Counted from the stretch's first letter, positions 9,105 to 18,609 are shown. The stretch is 64,000 nucleotides of DNA from 21-14-0-10-47-8 sp966211455 (GCA_966211455.1 CBIHNI010000001.1:364228-428227), one strand, 5' to 3'. Translations and numbers: made by a program. The notes: a model not told the origin generated them from the sequence alone.

Positions 9105-9563
9105 ATGAAGAAGACCAAAGTTCTTTTTGTCTGCCTGGGAAATATCTGTCGTTCACCAACGGCCGAAGCCATTTTTCGAAAGATGTCCGCCGCTCATGGA
9201 GAAGGCTGGCATTTCGATTCGGCCGGAACCGCCAATTATCACGTGGGTGAGCGTTCCGATCAGCGAAGCATTCATCACGCCGAAAAACGTGGCTACCGCA
9301 TGACCCACCTGGCTCGTCAGGTGCAGGTTCAGGACTTCGAGATCTTCGACTGGATCTTTGCCATGGATCAGAAAAACCTGAAGCACCTGATGGACATGTC
9401 TCCAGAGGCGCATCGGGAAAAAGTGAAATTGGTGACTGAATACTGCCAAGGTGAAAATCCGGGATTGATCCCGGATCCTTATTACGGTGGCGAACAAGAT
9501 TTCGAACTGGTGCTAGATCTTTTGGAAGACGCCGCCACCGAGTTCTTTAAAAAACACAAATAA
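9105..9563 (+). CDS. low-molecular-weight protein tyrosine phosphatase
   Basis: The product has 152 residues, the usual family size. The phosphate-binding loop CLGNICRS (Cys10, Arg16) sits at the N terminus, and the general-acid Asp124 lies in DPYYGG near the C terminus. Both are intact, so the enzyme should be active on phosphotyrosine or arginine-type phosphates. The start was placed at this Met because GGAG lies five bases upstream and the signature loop then starts where the family requires. The gene stands alone and runs tail to tail with the next gene without a spare base. The substrate is unknown; there is no kinase neighbour. Confidence 0.9.
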   Translation: MKKTKVLFVCLGNICRSPTAEAIFRKMSAAHGEGWHFDSAGTANYHVGERSDQRSIHHAEKRGYRMTHLARQVQVQDFEIFDWIFAMDQKNLKHLMDMSPEAHREKVKLVTEYCQGENPGLIPDPYYGGEQDFELVLDLLEDAATEFFKKHK

Positions 9564-11228
9564 TCACTGCAAAGTCTTAAGCAAATCTTCCATGCTCTTC
9601 TTGGAAGACTTCATTTTATCCATCTGCAGTTCGGGGCGGGTCAAATAGGCCGTCAGCACGCGCTTGGCTTCGTCTTTCTTTTCCAAACCGATATAGGACT
9701 TGGCTAAGAGCTCGGCCACCCAGAATTCATTTCGGCCTTCGACCGAAGGCAAAATTTGCTCGGCCAGTTTGACGGCCTCACCGTACTTTTTCAAAGCATT
9801 TAGGATGCGAACCTTGCGGCGTTTGTAATCGGTATTTTTGGGCGCCTGCTGCAGAAGCTGGTTGATCTGCATTTCGGCTTCAGGCCAACGTTTTGCGGAC
9901 GTCAGCATCACCAGCTGGCGCAAAGCGGGTCCCTGTTTGGTCATCGGAATTTTGTATTGGATGCCAAGGTCGGCAGCCTCACTCATGACTTTGATTTGTT
10001 CATCTTCTGGCGCTTCGCTGGCTTCAACCAGATCCGCTTTGTAAGAAGCCACAACCCATTTCTCGTAACCCTTAAACTCACCAATCGAATCTGTGGCCAC
10101 GGCTTTCTTCAATTTCTCGTCGTCTTTCATCAGTTCATCAGCCAATTGGACCCCGTCCGCCACCGCTTTTTTTGCTTCATCCGATTTTGGATTGAGACGC
10201 ACAAATTCGACTCGCCATCCGATCGATCGGGTCGAGCTCGGTTCTTGCTTCAAGGCATCACGCACTTCTTTGGCGAAGGCTTCTTTGAGAGCCACATTGT
10301 CTTTGTCTTTTTCGTAAGCCTCTTGTGCGGCGGTGACCTTGGCGTACAAAAGCTCGGGGGGTGCGGGTTGGACGCGGCCGAGGAAAGGAATGCTTTCCGC
10401 CGTTTTGCCGGAAGCCAGAAGACGCTGTCCTGCCTTCAGCTGAGTGGCCTGATCGGCCGAAGCATCCAGCTTCATCCAATCCTGAATGGGGGTCGGATCT
10501 TTCTGGGCGGCGCCAACAAAGGTTTTTAATTTGTCGATCGGTTCAAATCCGACAAGGCGATCGATCTCATTATTATTTGCGTTCACCAAAATCAAGGTCG
10601 GGATGCCTTTGATTTGGTATTGCTCGGATGCCTTAAAGTTTTCGAAAAGATCGGTGTCGATTTTGACTTTGACGACGTCTTTGGTCAGTTTCTTAAATTC
10701 GGCTGTGCCGAAGATTTCGTTCTTATTGCGTTGGCAACCCGGGCACCAGATGGCGGTGAAATCCAAAAGCACCAACTGATTTTTCTTCTTCGCCTCTTGC
10801 AAAGCTTTCTCTAGCTGACCGTTATAAAACCCATGCTCATCTTTCTCTGCTTTGCCGGATTTATCCGCCAAAGTCTTTGTGGTGGCCGCGACCGCTGCGC
10901 CTTTTACGTTCAAAGTATGGGTTTCACAGTAAGTGATCGCATCGTCACAAACATATAGCTGCGCCTGAGCATTCTTGAAACCCGCCGGAAGATCGAAGCG
11001 AATCTGACGGTTGTCTTTTTGTGATGGCTGGATGTTTTTGCCATCGGCATTGACGTTATTGGGGGCTTTGTAATTGAAGTGAAAACCTTCTTTCAAAGCA
11101 CCGGTGTAAGTTTGCTTTTCAAGCTTCGTGGTCAAAGCCACGGCACTGCGAAGCTGCGGAGCTTGCGCAAAGCCCGTCAAAGAGATGAACAACAAGAGAA
11201 GAGAATAAAAAGAAAATAATTTTGTCAT
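9564..11228 (-). CDS. secreted thioredoxin-like protein with long helical repeat tail
   Basis: This 554-residue protein has a signal peptide (about 1-23), an N-terminal domain with Cys94 and Cys101, and a thioredoxin fold with the active site WCPGC (Cys162, Cys165) and the cis-proline motif GIPTL. From about residue 250 a long Ala/Lys-rich helical part looks TPR-like. The N domain plus thioredoxin pairing recalls the periplasmic parts of DsbD, but no membrane domain lies between them, so it cannot pass electrons across the membrane by itself. It is probably a periplasmic thiol reductase or chaperone-like protein (inference). The gene is followed at 11 kb by a secreted hydrolase gene on the same strand. 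Confidence 0.8.
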   Translation of the reverse strand: MTKLFSFYSLLLLFISLTGFAQAPQLRSAVALTTKLEKQTYTGALKEGFHFNYKAPNNVNADGKNIQPSQKDNRQIRFDLPAGFKNAQAQLYVCDDAITYCETHTLNVKGAAVAATTKTLADKSGKAEKDEHGFYNGQLEKALQEAKKKNQLVLLDFTAIWCPGCQRNKNEIFGTAEFKKLTKDVVKVKIDTDLFENFKASEQYQIKGIPTLILVNANNNEIDRLVGFEPIDKLKTFVGAAQKDPTPIQDWMKLDASADQATQLKAGQRLLASGKTAESIPFLGRVQPAPPELLYAKVTAAQEAYEKDKDNVALKEAFAKEVRDALKQEPSSTRSIGWRVEFVRLNPKSDEAKKAVADGVQLADELMKDDEKLKKAVATDSIGEFKGYEKWVVASYKADLVEASEAPEDEQIKVMSEAADLGIQYKIPMTKQGPALRQLVMLTSAKRWPEAEMQINQLLQQAPKNTDYKRRKVRILNALKKYGEAVKLAEQILPSVEGRNEFWVAELLAKSYIGLEKKDEAKRVLTAYLTRPELQMDKMKSSKKSMEDLLKTLQ

Positions 11229-11251
11229 GCCTTAGTCATGGCATGATTGCT

Positions 11252-12175
11252 TTAGGGGGTCAAAACCTTGCGCAGATTCTGGATCACCTCGACAAAAGCT
11301 TCGGGTTGATCAACTGGCACCGCGTGTCCAGCCTGCGGTACGATCACCGAAAGGTTTGAAATCCCAATGACTTTTTCATACTTGGCGATGGCTTCTTGCT
11401 GCGCTTTCAATCGGGCACTGGCCTCTTTTTCGCCCAGAACAAAGAAACGCTTGGGGCCTTTTGCGAAATCTTGTCTGCGCAAATCAAAACCCTCTGAAGC
11501 CTTGCTTAAGGCGATGTATCCCTGCAAAGCGCGCTCGTGATATTCGGGCGATTGCAGCTCGGGCAGACGTTCTTTGGCGTACTCTTGCACTTGCGGTTCC
11601 CAGTGTTGTCTCAACTGGGCCGTCTTGGTCTGATCAAGCCAAATCGGTCCGTAGAAGGGCACCGTCAACACCCAGTACTTCCAGTACTCATAAAAGGCCG
11701 CCACGTTCGCCGGAAGACCATCCGTATCCGTGCTGATGGGTGCCGTTTCGATCACCACGGGAAAGAGTTTTGTATCAAAATGAGATGTGACGATTGCGCT
11801 GTAAGACAATGTCACCGGCACCGCCTGTTTGATTTTCAGTTCTTTTGCCAAAGCGGAAACTTCGTCGGCCAAGGTCTTTGCCGTGACATCGGCAAAGCTT
11901 GGGGTCTCTTTGCCGGTTTTGGCAACCGAATCCGGATGTTCGGCAAAATTCATCAACACGTAAGGGATGTCATGCTTTTGCAAAGACTGAACAAATGCCT
12001 CGTTGGAATTGAAGCCGCGATAAATGCCAGGCAAGAAAATGAAGACCGGACCATCTGCATCAGCTTTGAAACTTTCGTACGCAACAACCCGGTGATTCGG
12101 CAGCTGTAAAACTTGGTCGGCCCAAGTGAAAGTGGACAGAAAAAGCAGACCCAAGAGAATTGTGATTTTCGACAT
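11252..12175 (-). CDS. secreted alpha/beta-hydrolase-fold protein
   Basis: The product has 307 residues from this Met, which gives a good signal peptide (MSKITILLGLLFLS, cleaved near Trp-Ala). An upstream Met would add 13 residues that spoil it. Fold markers are the LPGIYRG loop after the second strand, a nucleophile elbow reading TLSYSAIV, and a C-terminal AGHAVP with the likely catalytic His. The elbow lacks the usual glycines of GxSxG, so catalysis is uncertain. It is codirectional with the thioredoxin gene downstream, 23 bases apart, and is probably cotranscribed with it. The substrate is unknown. Confidence 0.7.
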   Translation of the reverse strand: MSKITILLGLLFLSTFTWADQVLQLPNHRVVAYESFKADADGPVFIFLPGIYRGFNSNEAFVQSLQKHDIPYVLMNFAEHPDSVAKTGKETPSFADVTAKTLADEVSALAKELKIKQAVPVTLSYSAIVTSHFDTKLFPVVIETAPISTDTDGLPANVAAFYEYWKYWVLTVPFYGPIWLDQTKTAQLRQHWEPQVQEYAKERLPELQSPEYHERALQGYIALSKASEGFDLRRQDFAKGPKRFFVLGEKEASARLKAQQEAIAKYEKVIGISNLSVIVPQAGHAVPVDQPEAFVEVIQNLRKVLTP

Positions 12176-12305
12176 AGTCCAAGAGGGATAAAGCAAAACA
12201 AGAACAAAATCCATAGCGATTTGCAGACTTCACAAAATCTTGCATCGACCCTTTCCAATTCTGAGACGGAAATTAGAAAGGAAGCGCCAATAGCTGCCTC
12301 AGCCG

Positions 12306-12333
12306 TCAATTGCCGCCGTCAAACTACCGATAC
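12306..12333 (+). promoter_or_regulatory. candidate sigma-28 promoter of the chemotaxis receptor gene
   Basis: TCAATTGC (12306-12313), a 12-base spacer and ACCGATAC (12326-12333) have the same TCAA-N17-CCGATA geometry as the sites before the RCC1 genes. Chemotaxis receptor genes are common flagellar-sigma targets, which supports the reading. Confidence 0.5.
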
Positions 12334-12367
12334 AATTACAAATTCCTTACAAATTGGGTGAGTGATT

Positions 12368-14107
12368 ATGCTGAATAAAATGAGTTTGAAGTGGAAGATG
12401 GTTTTGGCCTTCGTTGGAGTATCCGCTCTACTTTTGATCCAGAGCCTGGTGTCCATGTATAGCCGCGACGCGATTTCAGCAAACTTTAAACAAGTCACCA
12501 AAGAGAACTTACCCAATTTGGTGGTTGTGTCCGAGATGTCCCATTTGATTCAAAAAGGACAAGGCACCATCGAAAATCTGGGATTGGCAAATGACCCCAA
12601 AGACGCCGAAAAATTCATGAAAGCTTTCGAGGGAATGACCGCTGAATTCGAAGCCTTGGACAAGAAATATCGAGAGGTACCATTCAGTGAAGGCGAGCAA
12701 CCGATTTACGACTCGGTTTTGACAAGTTGGAAAGACTGGTTAGCTGTTGCAACCAAAGCTGTGGAGATGCAAAAGTCCGGTAAGCGAGCCGGCAACGAAG
12801 ACGCCTTTGAAAAGTTCCTGATTTCAGATGTTTTAAATGTTCATGAAAAAATGGAAAGCCAACTGACCAAGTTGGAAGAATTTCATGTCGCGTCGGCACG
12901 AAAAGCCGAAGAGCGTGGAGATCACGCGACGACAATCGCACGAACCCTTTCCGTTCTGATGGTCTGTTTTGGATTGCTGGTTTCGATCGCTCTGGGATTT
13001 ATCTTTTCGACGGTTCTTTCAAAAAAATTGCGCGAGATCACAAATCAAATCGATCAATCATCTGGCGGCACTTCTGCCGCCGGCCAACAGCTGATGGTCG
13101 CAAGCCAGCAGCTGTCGGATGGTTCGACAAACTCGGCCGCGTCGTTGGAAGAGACGGTGGCTTCGCTTGAAGAATTATCCAGCATGGTTAAAACAAACTC
13201 GGATCACGCCAAAGAAGCCAACGCTCTATCGCAGAAATCGAAAGATTCAGCCGAACATGGCGAAAAAGAAATCGCACGTTTGATTCAAAGTATGTCTTCT
13301 ATCGCGGCGGGCTCGAAAAAGATCGAAGAGATCATCAACGTGATTGACGATATCGCCTTCCAAACCAATCTTTTGGCCCTGAACGCGGCGGTTGAAGCCG
13401 CACGTGCGGGCGAGCAAGGCAAAGGTTTTGCGGTCGTCGCCGAAGCCGTACGCAATCTGGCGCAGCGATCGGCGATTGCGGCCAAAGACATTGCAACCTT
13501 GATCCAAGAAAACGTGGCGAAATCAGAAGAAGGCGCGAAAGTCGCCGAAGTCAGCGGGGTTGTGCTGACCGAAATCGTGACCAACGTAAAGAAAGTTTCT
13601 GATTTGAATAACGAAATATCGACCGCGAGCCAAGAGCAAGCGACGGGCATCGAGCAAATCAGCAAAGCGATGAATCAGCTGGACAAAGCAACGCAGGAAA
13701 ATGCCTCGTCGTCCGAGCAGGTGTCTTCAAGCGCTAAAATGATGTCATCCCAGTCTACGCAATTGATGGGTCTGGTGAAAGACCTGCGTGTCATCGTCGA
13801 CGGCTCGGCCGAAGCGGTCGTGAAAAAGGCGGAAAAGAAAGCCGAGAAGGCGAAAGTCGAAAAGCCAAAGACACATGCCAAGGCTCATTCGCAACCGGGG
13901 GCAAAGCCGGCTCCTGTTGTGGCAAAAGGCAAACCTCAATCGCCGAAGCCAGCTCCTGTGCAAGAGGCAGCACCGGTAGAAGAAGCGACCGTTATTCAGA
14001 TGGAAACCAAAAGACCTATGAGCAAGAAAGAATTGGATCTCGAAGCGCTTCTGCCTTTGGAGGGCGGAGATTCCTCGAGAAAGGTCGGGAAAGTTGAAGG
14101 TTTTTAG
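12368..14107 (+). CDS. methyl-accepting chemotaxis protein
   Basis: This is a 579-residue transmembrane receptor. The first membrane helix lies at about 10-30, followed by a four-helix-bundle-type periplasmic sensor of about 160 residues and a second membrane helix (MVCFGLLVSIALGFIF). The cytoplasmic signalling hairpin carries the invariant tip (NLLALNAAVEAARAGEQGKG), which binds CheA and CheW. I see no clear HAMP stretch between the second helix and the signalling coil. The last 90 residues are Lys/Pro/Ala-rich, and no pentapeptide tether for CheR is visible. ATG was chosen over a GTG six bases upstream because GGTGAG is then correctly spaced. The ligand is unknown. Confidence 0.93.
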   Translation: MLNKMSLKWKMVLAFVGVSALLLIQSLVSMYSRDAISANFKQVTKENLPNLVVVSEMSHLIQKGQGTIENLGLANDPKDAEKFMKAFEGMTAEFEALDKKYREVPFSEGEQPIYDSVLTSWKDWLAVATKAVEMQKSGKRAGNEDAFEKFLISDVLNVHEKMESQLTKLEEFHVASARKAEERGDHATTIARTLSVLMVCFGLLVSIALGFIFSTVLSKKLREITNQIDQSSGGTSAAGQQLMVASQQLSDGSTNSAASLEETVASLEELSSMVKTNSDHAKEANALSQKSKDSAEHGEKEIARLIQSMSSIAAGSKKIEEIINVIDDIAFQTNLLALNAAVEAARAGEQGKGFAVVAEAVRNLAQRSAIAAKDIATLIQENVAKSEEGAKVAEVSGVVLTEIVTNVKKVSDLNNEISTASQEQATGIEQISKAMNQLDKATQENASSSEQVSSSAKMMSSQSTQLMGLVKDLRVIVDGSAEAVVKKAEKKAEKAKVEKPKTHAKAHSQPGAKPAPVVAKGKPQSPKPAPVQEAAPVEEATVIQMETKRPMSKKELDLEALLPLEGGDSSRKVGKVEGF

Positions 14108-14127
14108 GTAGACATCAGTCTAGATTT

Positions 14128-14152
14128 CCCGCGTGGCTCTAGGCCGAGCGGG
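14128..14152 (+). terminator. possible terminator hairpin after the chemotaxis receptor gene
   Basis: The stem CCCGC (14128-14132) with GCGGG (14148-14152), plus an inner GGC/GCC pairing, starts 20 bases after the stop codon. Only a short T stretch follows, so it may be a weak or factor-dependent site. Confidence 0.35.
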
Positions 14153-14174
14153 CGTTTCCCCCGACAATTGAAGA

Positions 14175-15587
14175 ATGCGAAAAATTCTTCTTTTATCGGC
14201 GCTGGCTTTGACGGCCTGCCAACCGAATATGTCGACGTTGGATTCAAGCTCGGAAAATGCCATTGAACAGATCGCTTGCCCCCAGTCGCAAAGCGGTCTT
14301 TACGATGTGCTTTATAAAAGTCTGGTCGATCTCAATACAATTCCGACGGAAAAAGATCTGCAAGATTCTTTTGAACGTTCTTTGGAAGCTCGACCTGATT
14401 TGAAGGTCAATCACGAAGAGCTGCTCGAGCTGACTCACGAGTTCTATCAAATACTTCTCAGCGTTCAGGCCACAAATTCACAAGAACTTTTGGAAAAACT
14501 AACGGCATTGGAAATCGGAAATCAAACAACTGAGGAATCAAAACAGGCGCAAAATGAATTGAAGCGCTTTCAAGAAAAATGGGACAAGTTCGCAACCCAG
14601 CAAGATATGGACTGCCCCAGCGCAACGCCGGTCAATCCGACGCAACCGGTGACTCAGCCACCAGCGAATGTTTCAAATATTGTTATTGGCGCACGAAAAG
14701 TTTTGGTAACCGCGTATCAAAGCTGCGAAGCGATCGCCTTGCCGCCGATGACCAAATCCACCCCCAGTGTAGAAGGCATCAGCCGCGTGGGAACGCACGC
14801 CGACGGCGTGGGTGCGAAACGCGCAATTTCCGATCTGCAATCTTTGCTGAAGACGGATTATTACTTACAAAACTACAAAACGAATTCGGCTTGCCAAGAC
14901 ATTCGCTCGAATCCGCCGATTTACGATTACGGCGGAAAGCCAAGCGCTTCATCCGATGCAAGTTCAGCGTTGGACTTTTTCACCAATGCCGGCTCGGGGA
15001 CTACGGTTCGCGGCGTCGACTGTTCGGCTTATGTTTTCTCGGCGGTGGCGGCGGGCGGTTTGAGACTGAGTCCGGGTAAAAAGTTGAAAGCGATCTTGGT
15101 GAACGGGATCAGTTCGACGATGTACATGGATCCCGCCAACAATGGCATGACCTGCTTCGACAAAGTCAAAATGGGAGTCTCAAGCACACTGAAAGCCGGA
15201 GACATTGCGGCAATCAAAGGCCACGTGATCTTGATTGATTCAGTGGGAAGCGATCCTTTCGGAATTGCAAAAATTCAGAACAGTTCGCAATGTTCTTCGC
15301 TGACGATTGCAAATTTTGATTTTGTTGTCGCACAAAGCAGTCCCAGCAAAAATGGCATCGGGATCAATCGCTATCGGGGCCAAGACTATCTTTCAGAAGA
15401 GCCGACATTGCGGACTGGTTTCGAAGCCTACGCGCGCCAAGCCTGCACGGCAAAATTCCAAAACAAAGATGTGGCGATGACGGCGACCAATTTTCAAATC
15501 ATCCGACACAATCAATCTGCAACCTGCCGCGATAATCCGGTGGCGTTGGTGGGTGAAAGCTGTGCGAAAGCTTGCAGCAGTCTATAA
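14175..15587 (+). CDS. NlpC/P60-like cell-wall peptidase lipoprotein
   Basis: The product has 470 residues, with a signal peptide and lipobox LTAC (Cys15). Residues about 25-150 are acidic and helical, perhaps coiled coil, followed by a Pro/Thr linker. The C-terminal half has the layout of an NlpC/P60 peptidase: VDCSAYVFSAV with the candidate nucleophile Cys283, then LKAGDIAAIKGHV with candidate His349. Such enzymes cut peptide bonds in peptidoglycan stems. The usual GxR-CSG wording is diverged, so activity is likely but not certain. It stands alone between the chemotaxis gene and the pst operon. In a predatory bacterium it could act on prey or self wall (inference). Confidence 0.65.
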   Translation: MRKILLLSALALTACQPNMSTLDSSSENAIEQIACPQSQSGLYDVLYKSLVDLNTIPTEKDLQDSFERSLEARPDLKVNHEELLELTHEFYQILLSVQATNSQELLEKLTALEIGNQTTEESKQAQNELKRFQEKWDKFATQQDMDCPSATPVNPTQPVTQPPANVSNIVIGARKVLVTAYQSCEAIALPPMTKSTPSVEGISRVGTHADGVGAKRAISDLQSLLKTDYYLQNYKTNSACQDIRSNPPIYDYGGKPSASSDASSALDFFTNAGSGTTVRGVDCSAYVFSAVAAGGLRLSPGKKLKAILVNGISSTMYMDPANNGMTCFDKVKMGVSSTLKAGDIAAIKGHVILIDSVGSDPFGIAKIQNSSQCSSLTIANFDFVVAQSSPSKNGIGINRYRGQDYLSEEPTLRTGFEAYARQACTAKFQNKDVAMTATNFQIIRHNQSATCRDNPVALVGESCAKACSSL

Positions 15588-15675
15588 CGCAGCAAGCTGA
15601 ATAATCCTAAACAAAGCCTGACAGAAAGCTCAAAAGGCTCGTGTTAGATCTTTTTTATACAAAAAGGAGTCTTTC

Positions 15676-16725
15676 ATGAGCCGTGCTTTGCGCCAACTCT
15701 CGAACTACGTAGATTTGCACCTGTTGACGACATCTTTGATCGCCGCATTGGTATTGCTGCTGACTGCCAGTGCTTTCGCGCAAGACAAAAAGACCATCAA
15801 GATTGACGGCTCATCGACCGTATTCCCGATCACCGAAGCGGTTGCGGAAGAATTCCAAAACGCCCAAAAGGGTAAAGTTCAAGTCACTGTTGGTATTTCA
15901 GGTACCGGTGGTGGATTCAAAAAATTCTGCCGTGGTGAAACAGATGTGCAAAACGCATCTCGCCCGATTCAGACTTCTGAAATGGAAGATTGCAAAAAAG
16001 CGGGCGTCAAATTCTTTGAACTTCCTGTCGCGTTCGATGCGATTGCGGTTGTTGTAAATCCGAAAAATGACTGGATGAAAGATATCACCACAGAAGATCT
16101 AAAAAAAATGTGGGAACCTTCGGCTCAGGGCAAAGTCATGAAATGGTCGGACGTCAATCCAAAATGGCCGGCGCAACCTTTGAAACTTTTCGGTCCGGGA
16201 TCTGATTCTGGAACATTCGATTACTTCACAGAAGCGATCGTCGGAAAAGCGAAACAAAGCCGTGGCGATTACACAGCCAGCGAAGATGACAACGTCATCG
16301 TTCAAGGCATTGCGACCGACAAATATGCTTTGGGTTACTTTGGCCTGTCATATGCCGAAGGCAGCAAGGGTAAATTGAAACTCATGGGCGTGATCGGGGG
16401 CGATAAGGCTCCGAAGAAGAGCGCCGCTGTTCTGCCTTCAAAAGAGACAGTTGAAAATGGCAGCTACTTTCCATTGGCTCGTCCAATCTTCATCTACGTG
16501 AATGAAGCTTCATACAAGCGTGTTGAAGTTGCTGACTTTGCTAAATTTTATCTGCAAAATGCAAAGACCTTGGTGCCTCAGGTGAAGTACATCGCTTTGC
16601 CGCCTAAAGCTTACGACCTGGGTCTTGAGCATTTGACCAAAGGTCAATTGGGTACCAAGTTCGGTGGTCATTCTGAAGTTGGAATGAAAATCGAAGAACT
16701 GATGAAAAAAGAAGGCACTTTGTAG
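15676..16725 (+). CDS. pstS: phosphate ABC transporter substrate-binding protein PstS
   Basis: This 349-residue periplasmic phosphate receptor has a long signal peptide ending ASAFAQ (about residue 35). Phosphate-ligand blocks are visible: DGSSTVFPI near the mature N terminus, SGTGGGFKKFCRGETD, and GPGSDSGTFDYF in the middle, all family signatures. A strong AAGGAG lies upstream. It opens the operon pstS-pstC-pstA-pstB, with spacing of 1 base to pstC. No clear Pho box was recognised upstream, although phosphate-starvation control is expected for this operon. Confidence 0.95.
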   Translation: MSRALRQLSNYVDLHLLTTSLIAALVLLLTASAFAQDKKTIKIDGSSTVFPITEAVAEEFQNAQKGKVQVTVGISGTGGGFKKFCRGETDVQNASRPIQTSEMEDCKKAGVKFFELPVAFDAIAVVVNPKNDWMKDITTEDLKKMWEPSAQGKVMKWSDVNPKWPAQPLKLFGPGSDSGTFDYFTEAIVGKAKQSRGDYTASEDDNVIVQGIATDKYALGYFGLSYAEGSKGKLKLMGVIGGDKAPKKSAAVLPSKETVENGSYFPLARPIFIYVNEASYKRVEVADFAKFYLQNAKTLVPQVKYIALPPKAYDLGLEHLTKGQLGTKFGGHSEVGMKIEELMKKEGTL

Positions 16726-16726
16726 T

Positions 16727-17686
16727 TTGGCCCTAACAGAAAATCGAACGAAATCAAAAGTTCGTCAGACGAGAGCTTTCACATCCGCCAACCATCCGGT
16801 TCGGCGGATTCGTCGTTTAAAAGAGCTCTTGATCGAAGGCTTTTTGTTTTTGTGCGCGGCCTCTTCAGTGTTGGTCACTTTGGGGATTGTGTGGATTCTG
16901 GTTTCTGAATCCCTTCCGTTTTTCGAGCATGTTTCCCTGACAGAATTTCTGACCGGACGTGAATGGACGCCGATGTTCGCGGATGCCAAATTCGGTATTT
17001 TACCTTTGGTCTCTGGAACTTTGATGGTGACGGGGATTGCGCTGCTGTTTGCGATTCCGCTGGGAACCGTTATTGCCACTTTCTTATCCGAGTACGTCTC
17101 CCAAACAAAAAAGGAAATCATCAAGCCGATCCTGGAACTTTTGGCGGCGGTTCCGACCGTTGTTTATGGATATTTCGCTTTGTTTGTCGTGACGCCTTTT
17201 TATCAAAAGATTTTTCCAGAAATTTCCGGTTTCAATATTCTGTCGGCGGGAACGGTGATCGGCATCATGATCATTCCTTACGTCAGTTCGCTGACCGAAG
17301 ATGCCATGCGCTCGGTTCCGAATTACCTGCGGGAAGGCAGTTACGCTTTAGGATCTTCACGACTGCAGACTTCATTTCGTGTCGTCTATCCGGCGGCCCT
17401 TTCAGGGATCACATCTGCTTACATCCTAGGAATTTCGCGCGCATTGGGTGAAACGATGGTCGTTGCCATCGCGGCCGGGATGCAGGCGCAGATCTCGTTC
17501 AATCCGCTGGAGCCTTCGGAAACCATCACGGCCTTTATCGTGCAAGTCAGCTTGGGCGATCTACCGCATGGCTCGGTTGGTTACCAATCCATTTATGTCG
17601 CGGGCCTGACATTATTGGTGATGACTTTGGTGTTTAATATCTTCGGATTCTGGTTGCGAAAACGTTATCGCGAGGTCGTGGCATGA
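16727..17686 (+). CDS. pstC: phosphate ABC transporter permease PstC
   Basis: This is a 319-residue inner-membrane permease. The start is TTG, one base after the pstS stop, because no ATG precedes the first membrane helix (LLIEGFLFLCAASSVLVTLG). Six membrane segments are visible. The EAA-type loop reads SYALGSSRLQTSFRVVYPAALSG, which contacts the ATPase. It pairs with PstA to form the channel. It overlaps pstA by four bases (ATGA), a sign of coupled translation. The length and motifs are normal for the family. Confidence 0.95.
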   Translation: MALTENRTKSKVRQTRAFTSANHPVRRIRRLKELLIEGFLFLCAASSVLVTLGIVWILVSESLPFFEHVSLTEFLTGREWTPMFADAKFGILPLVSGTLMVTGIALLFAIPLGTVIATFLSEYVSQTKKEIIKPILELLAAVPTVVYGYFALFVVTPFYQKIFPEISGFNILSAGTVIGIMIIPYVSSLTEDAMRSVPNYLREGSYALGSSRLQTSFRVVYPAALSGITSAYILGISRALGETMVVAIAAGMQAQISFNPLEPSETITAFIVQVSLGDLPHGSVGYQSIYVAGLTLLVMTLVFNIFGFWLRKRYREVVA

Positions 17687-18609
17687 TTCGCAGTGAAGAA
17701 CTCAAGTTTGATAGCGGTTTGATTCAGAAAAAGAAATTTCTGGATTTCTTTTTCGCGTTCATGGGCCTTTTGTCTCTGCTGATTGCGCTTCTGACATTGC
17801 TGGCGTTGTTGGTTGATCTCGGATCGACAGGGCTGGCTCGTATCGACTGGGCTTTTTTAACAAGCTTTCCATCGCGCATGCCGGAACGGGCAGGTATTTT
17901 GTCTGCCTGGGTTGGATCACTTTGTATCATGATGGTCACAGCTTGCTGTGCGATTCCGCTGGGAATTGCGGCCGGCGTTTATCTGGAAGAGTACGCTCCG
18001 AAGAACGTGCTGACGGCTTTGATCGAGCTGAATATCATCAACTTGGCGGGTGTTCCTTCGATCACTTTCGGTCTGATGGCGCTGGGCCTTTTCGTTTATA
18101 AATTGGGTCTGGGCCAAAGCATTTTGACCGCTGGCTTAACACTGGGTCTTTTGGTTTTACCGATTATCATTGTGACGACTCGGGAATCGATCCGTTCGAT
18201 TCCGCCTAGCATTCGCGAAGCCGCTTATGCTATGGGCGCCAGCAAATGGCAGATGATTCAGCATCATCTGCTGCCATATTCAACGGGCGGGATTTTGACG
18301 GGGATCATCATTTCCTTGTCTCGTGCGATTGGCGAGACGGCACCATTGATCACAATCGGGGCTTTGACCTTTATCGCCTTCTTACCGACAGCGCCGGTGG
18401 GGCCTCAATTCCCCTATATCAATTTTGAATGGTTGAAAGACCCCTTCACCGTGCTTCCAATTCAGATGTTCAACTGGGTGTCGCGTCCGCAGGAAGAATT
18501 TCATGTCAACGCCGCTGCGACGGGCGTCATTTTGCTGATCATGACCCTTGCGATGAACGCAATTGCTATTTACATTCGCTATCGATTCAGAAAGAAGATC
18601 AAATGGTAG
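17683..18609 (+). CDS. pstA: phosphate ABC transporter permease PstA
   Basis: This 308-residue permease is the partner of PstC in the phosphate importer. Membrane helices begin at about residue 20. The ATPase-contact loop reads AAYAMGASKWQMIQHHLLPY, followed by GILTGIIISLSRAIGETAPL, which is the PstA signature. The start overlaps the pstC stop by four bases, and the end overlaps pstB by seven. Both overlaps point to tight coupling within one transcript. Confidence 0.95.
   Translation: MIRSEELKFDSGLIQKKKFLDFFFAFMGLLSLLIALLTLLALLVDLGSTGLARIDWAFLTSFPSRMPERAGILSAWVGSLCIMMVTACCAIPLGIAAGVYLEEYAPKNVLTALIELNIINLAGVPSITFGLMALGLFVYKLGLGQSILTAGLTLGLLVLPIIIVTTRESIRSIPPSIREAAYAMGASKWQMIQHHLLPYSTGGILTGIIISLSRAIGETAPLITIGALTFIAFLPTAPVGPQFPYINFEWLKDPFTVLPIQMFNWVSRPQEEFHVNAAATGVILLIMTLAMNAIAIYIRYRFRKKIKW

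Noticed and set aside
15600..15675. Possible Pho box or sigma-70 promoter before pstS
   Set aside because: A CTGACA and a TTAGAT element exist but are 20 bases apart, and no CTGTCAT-type repeats are seen.
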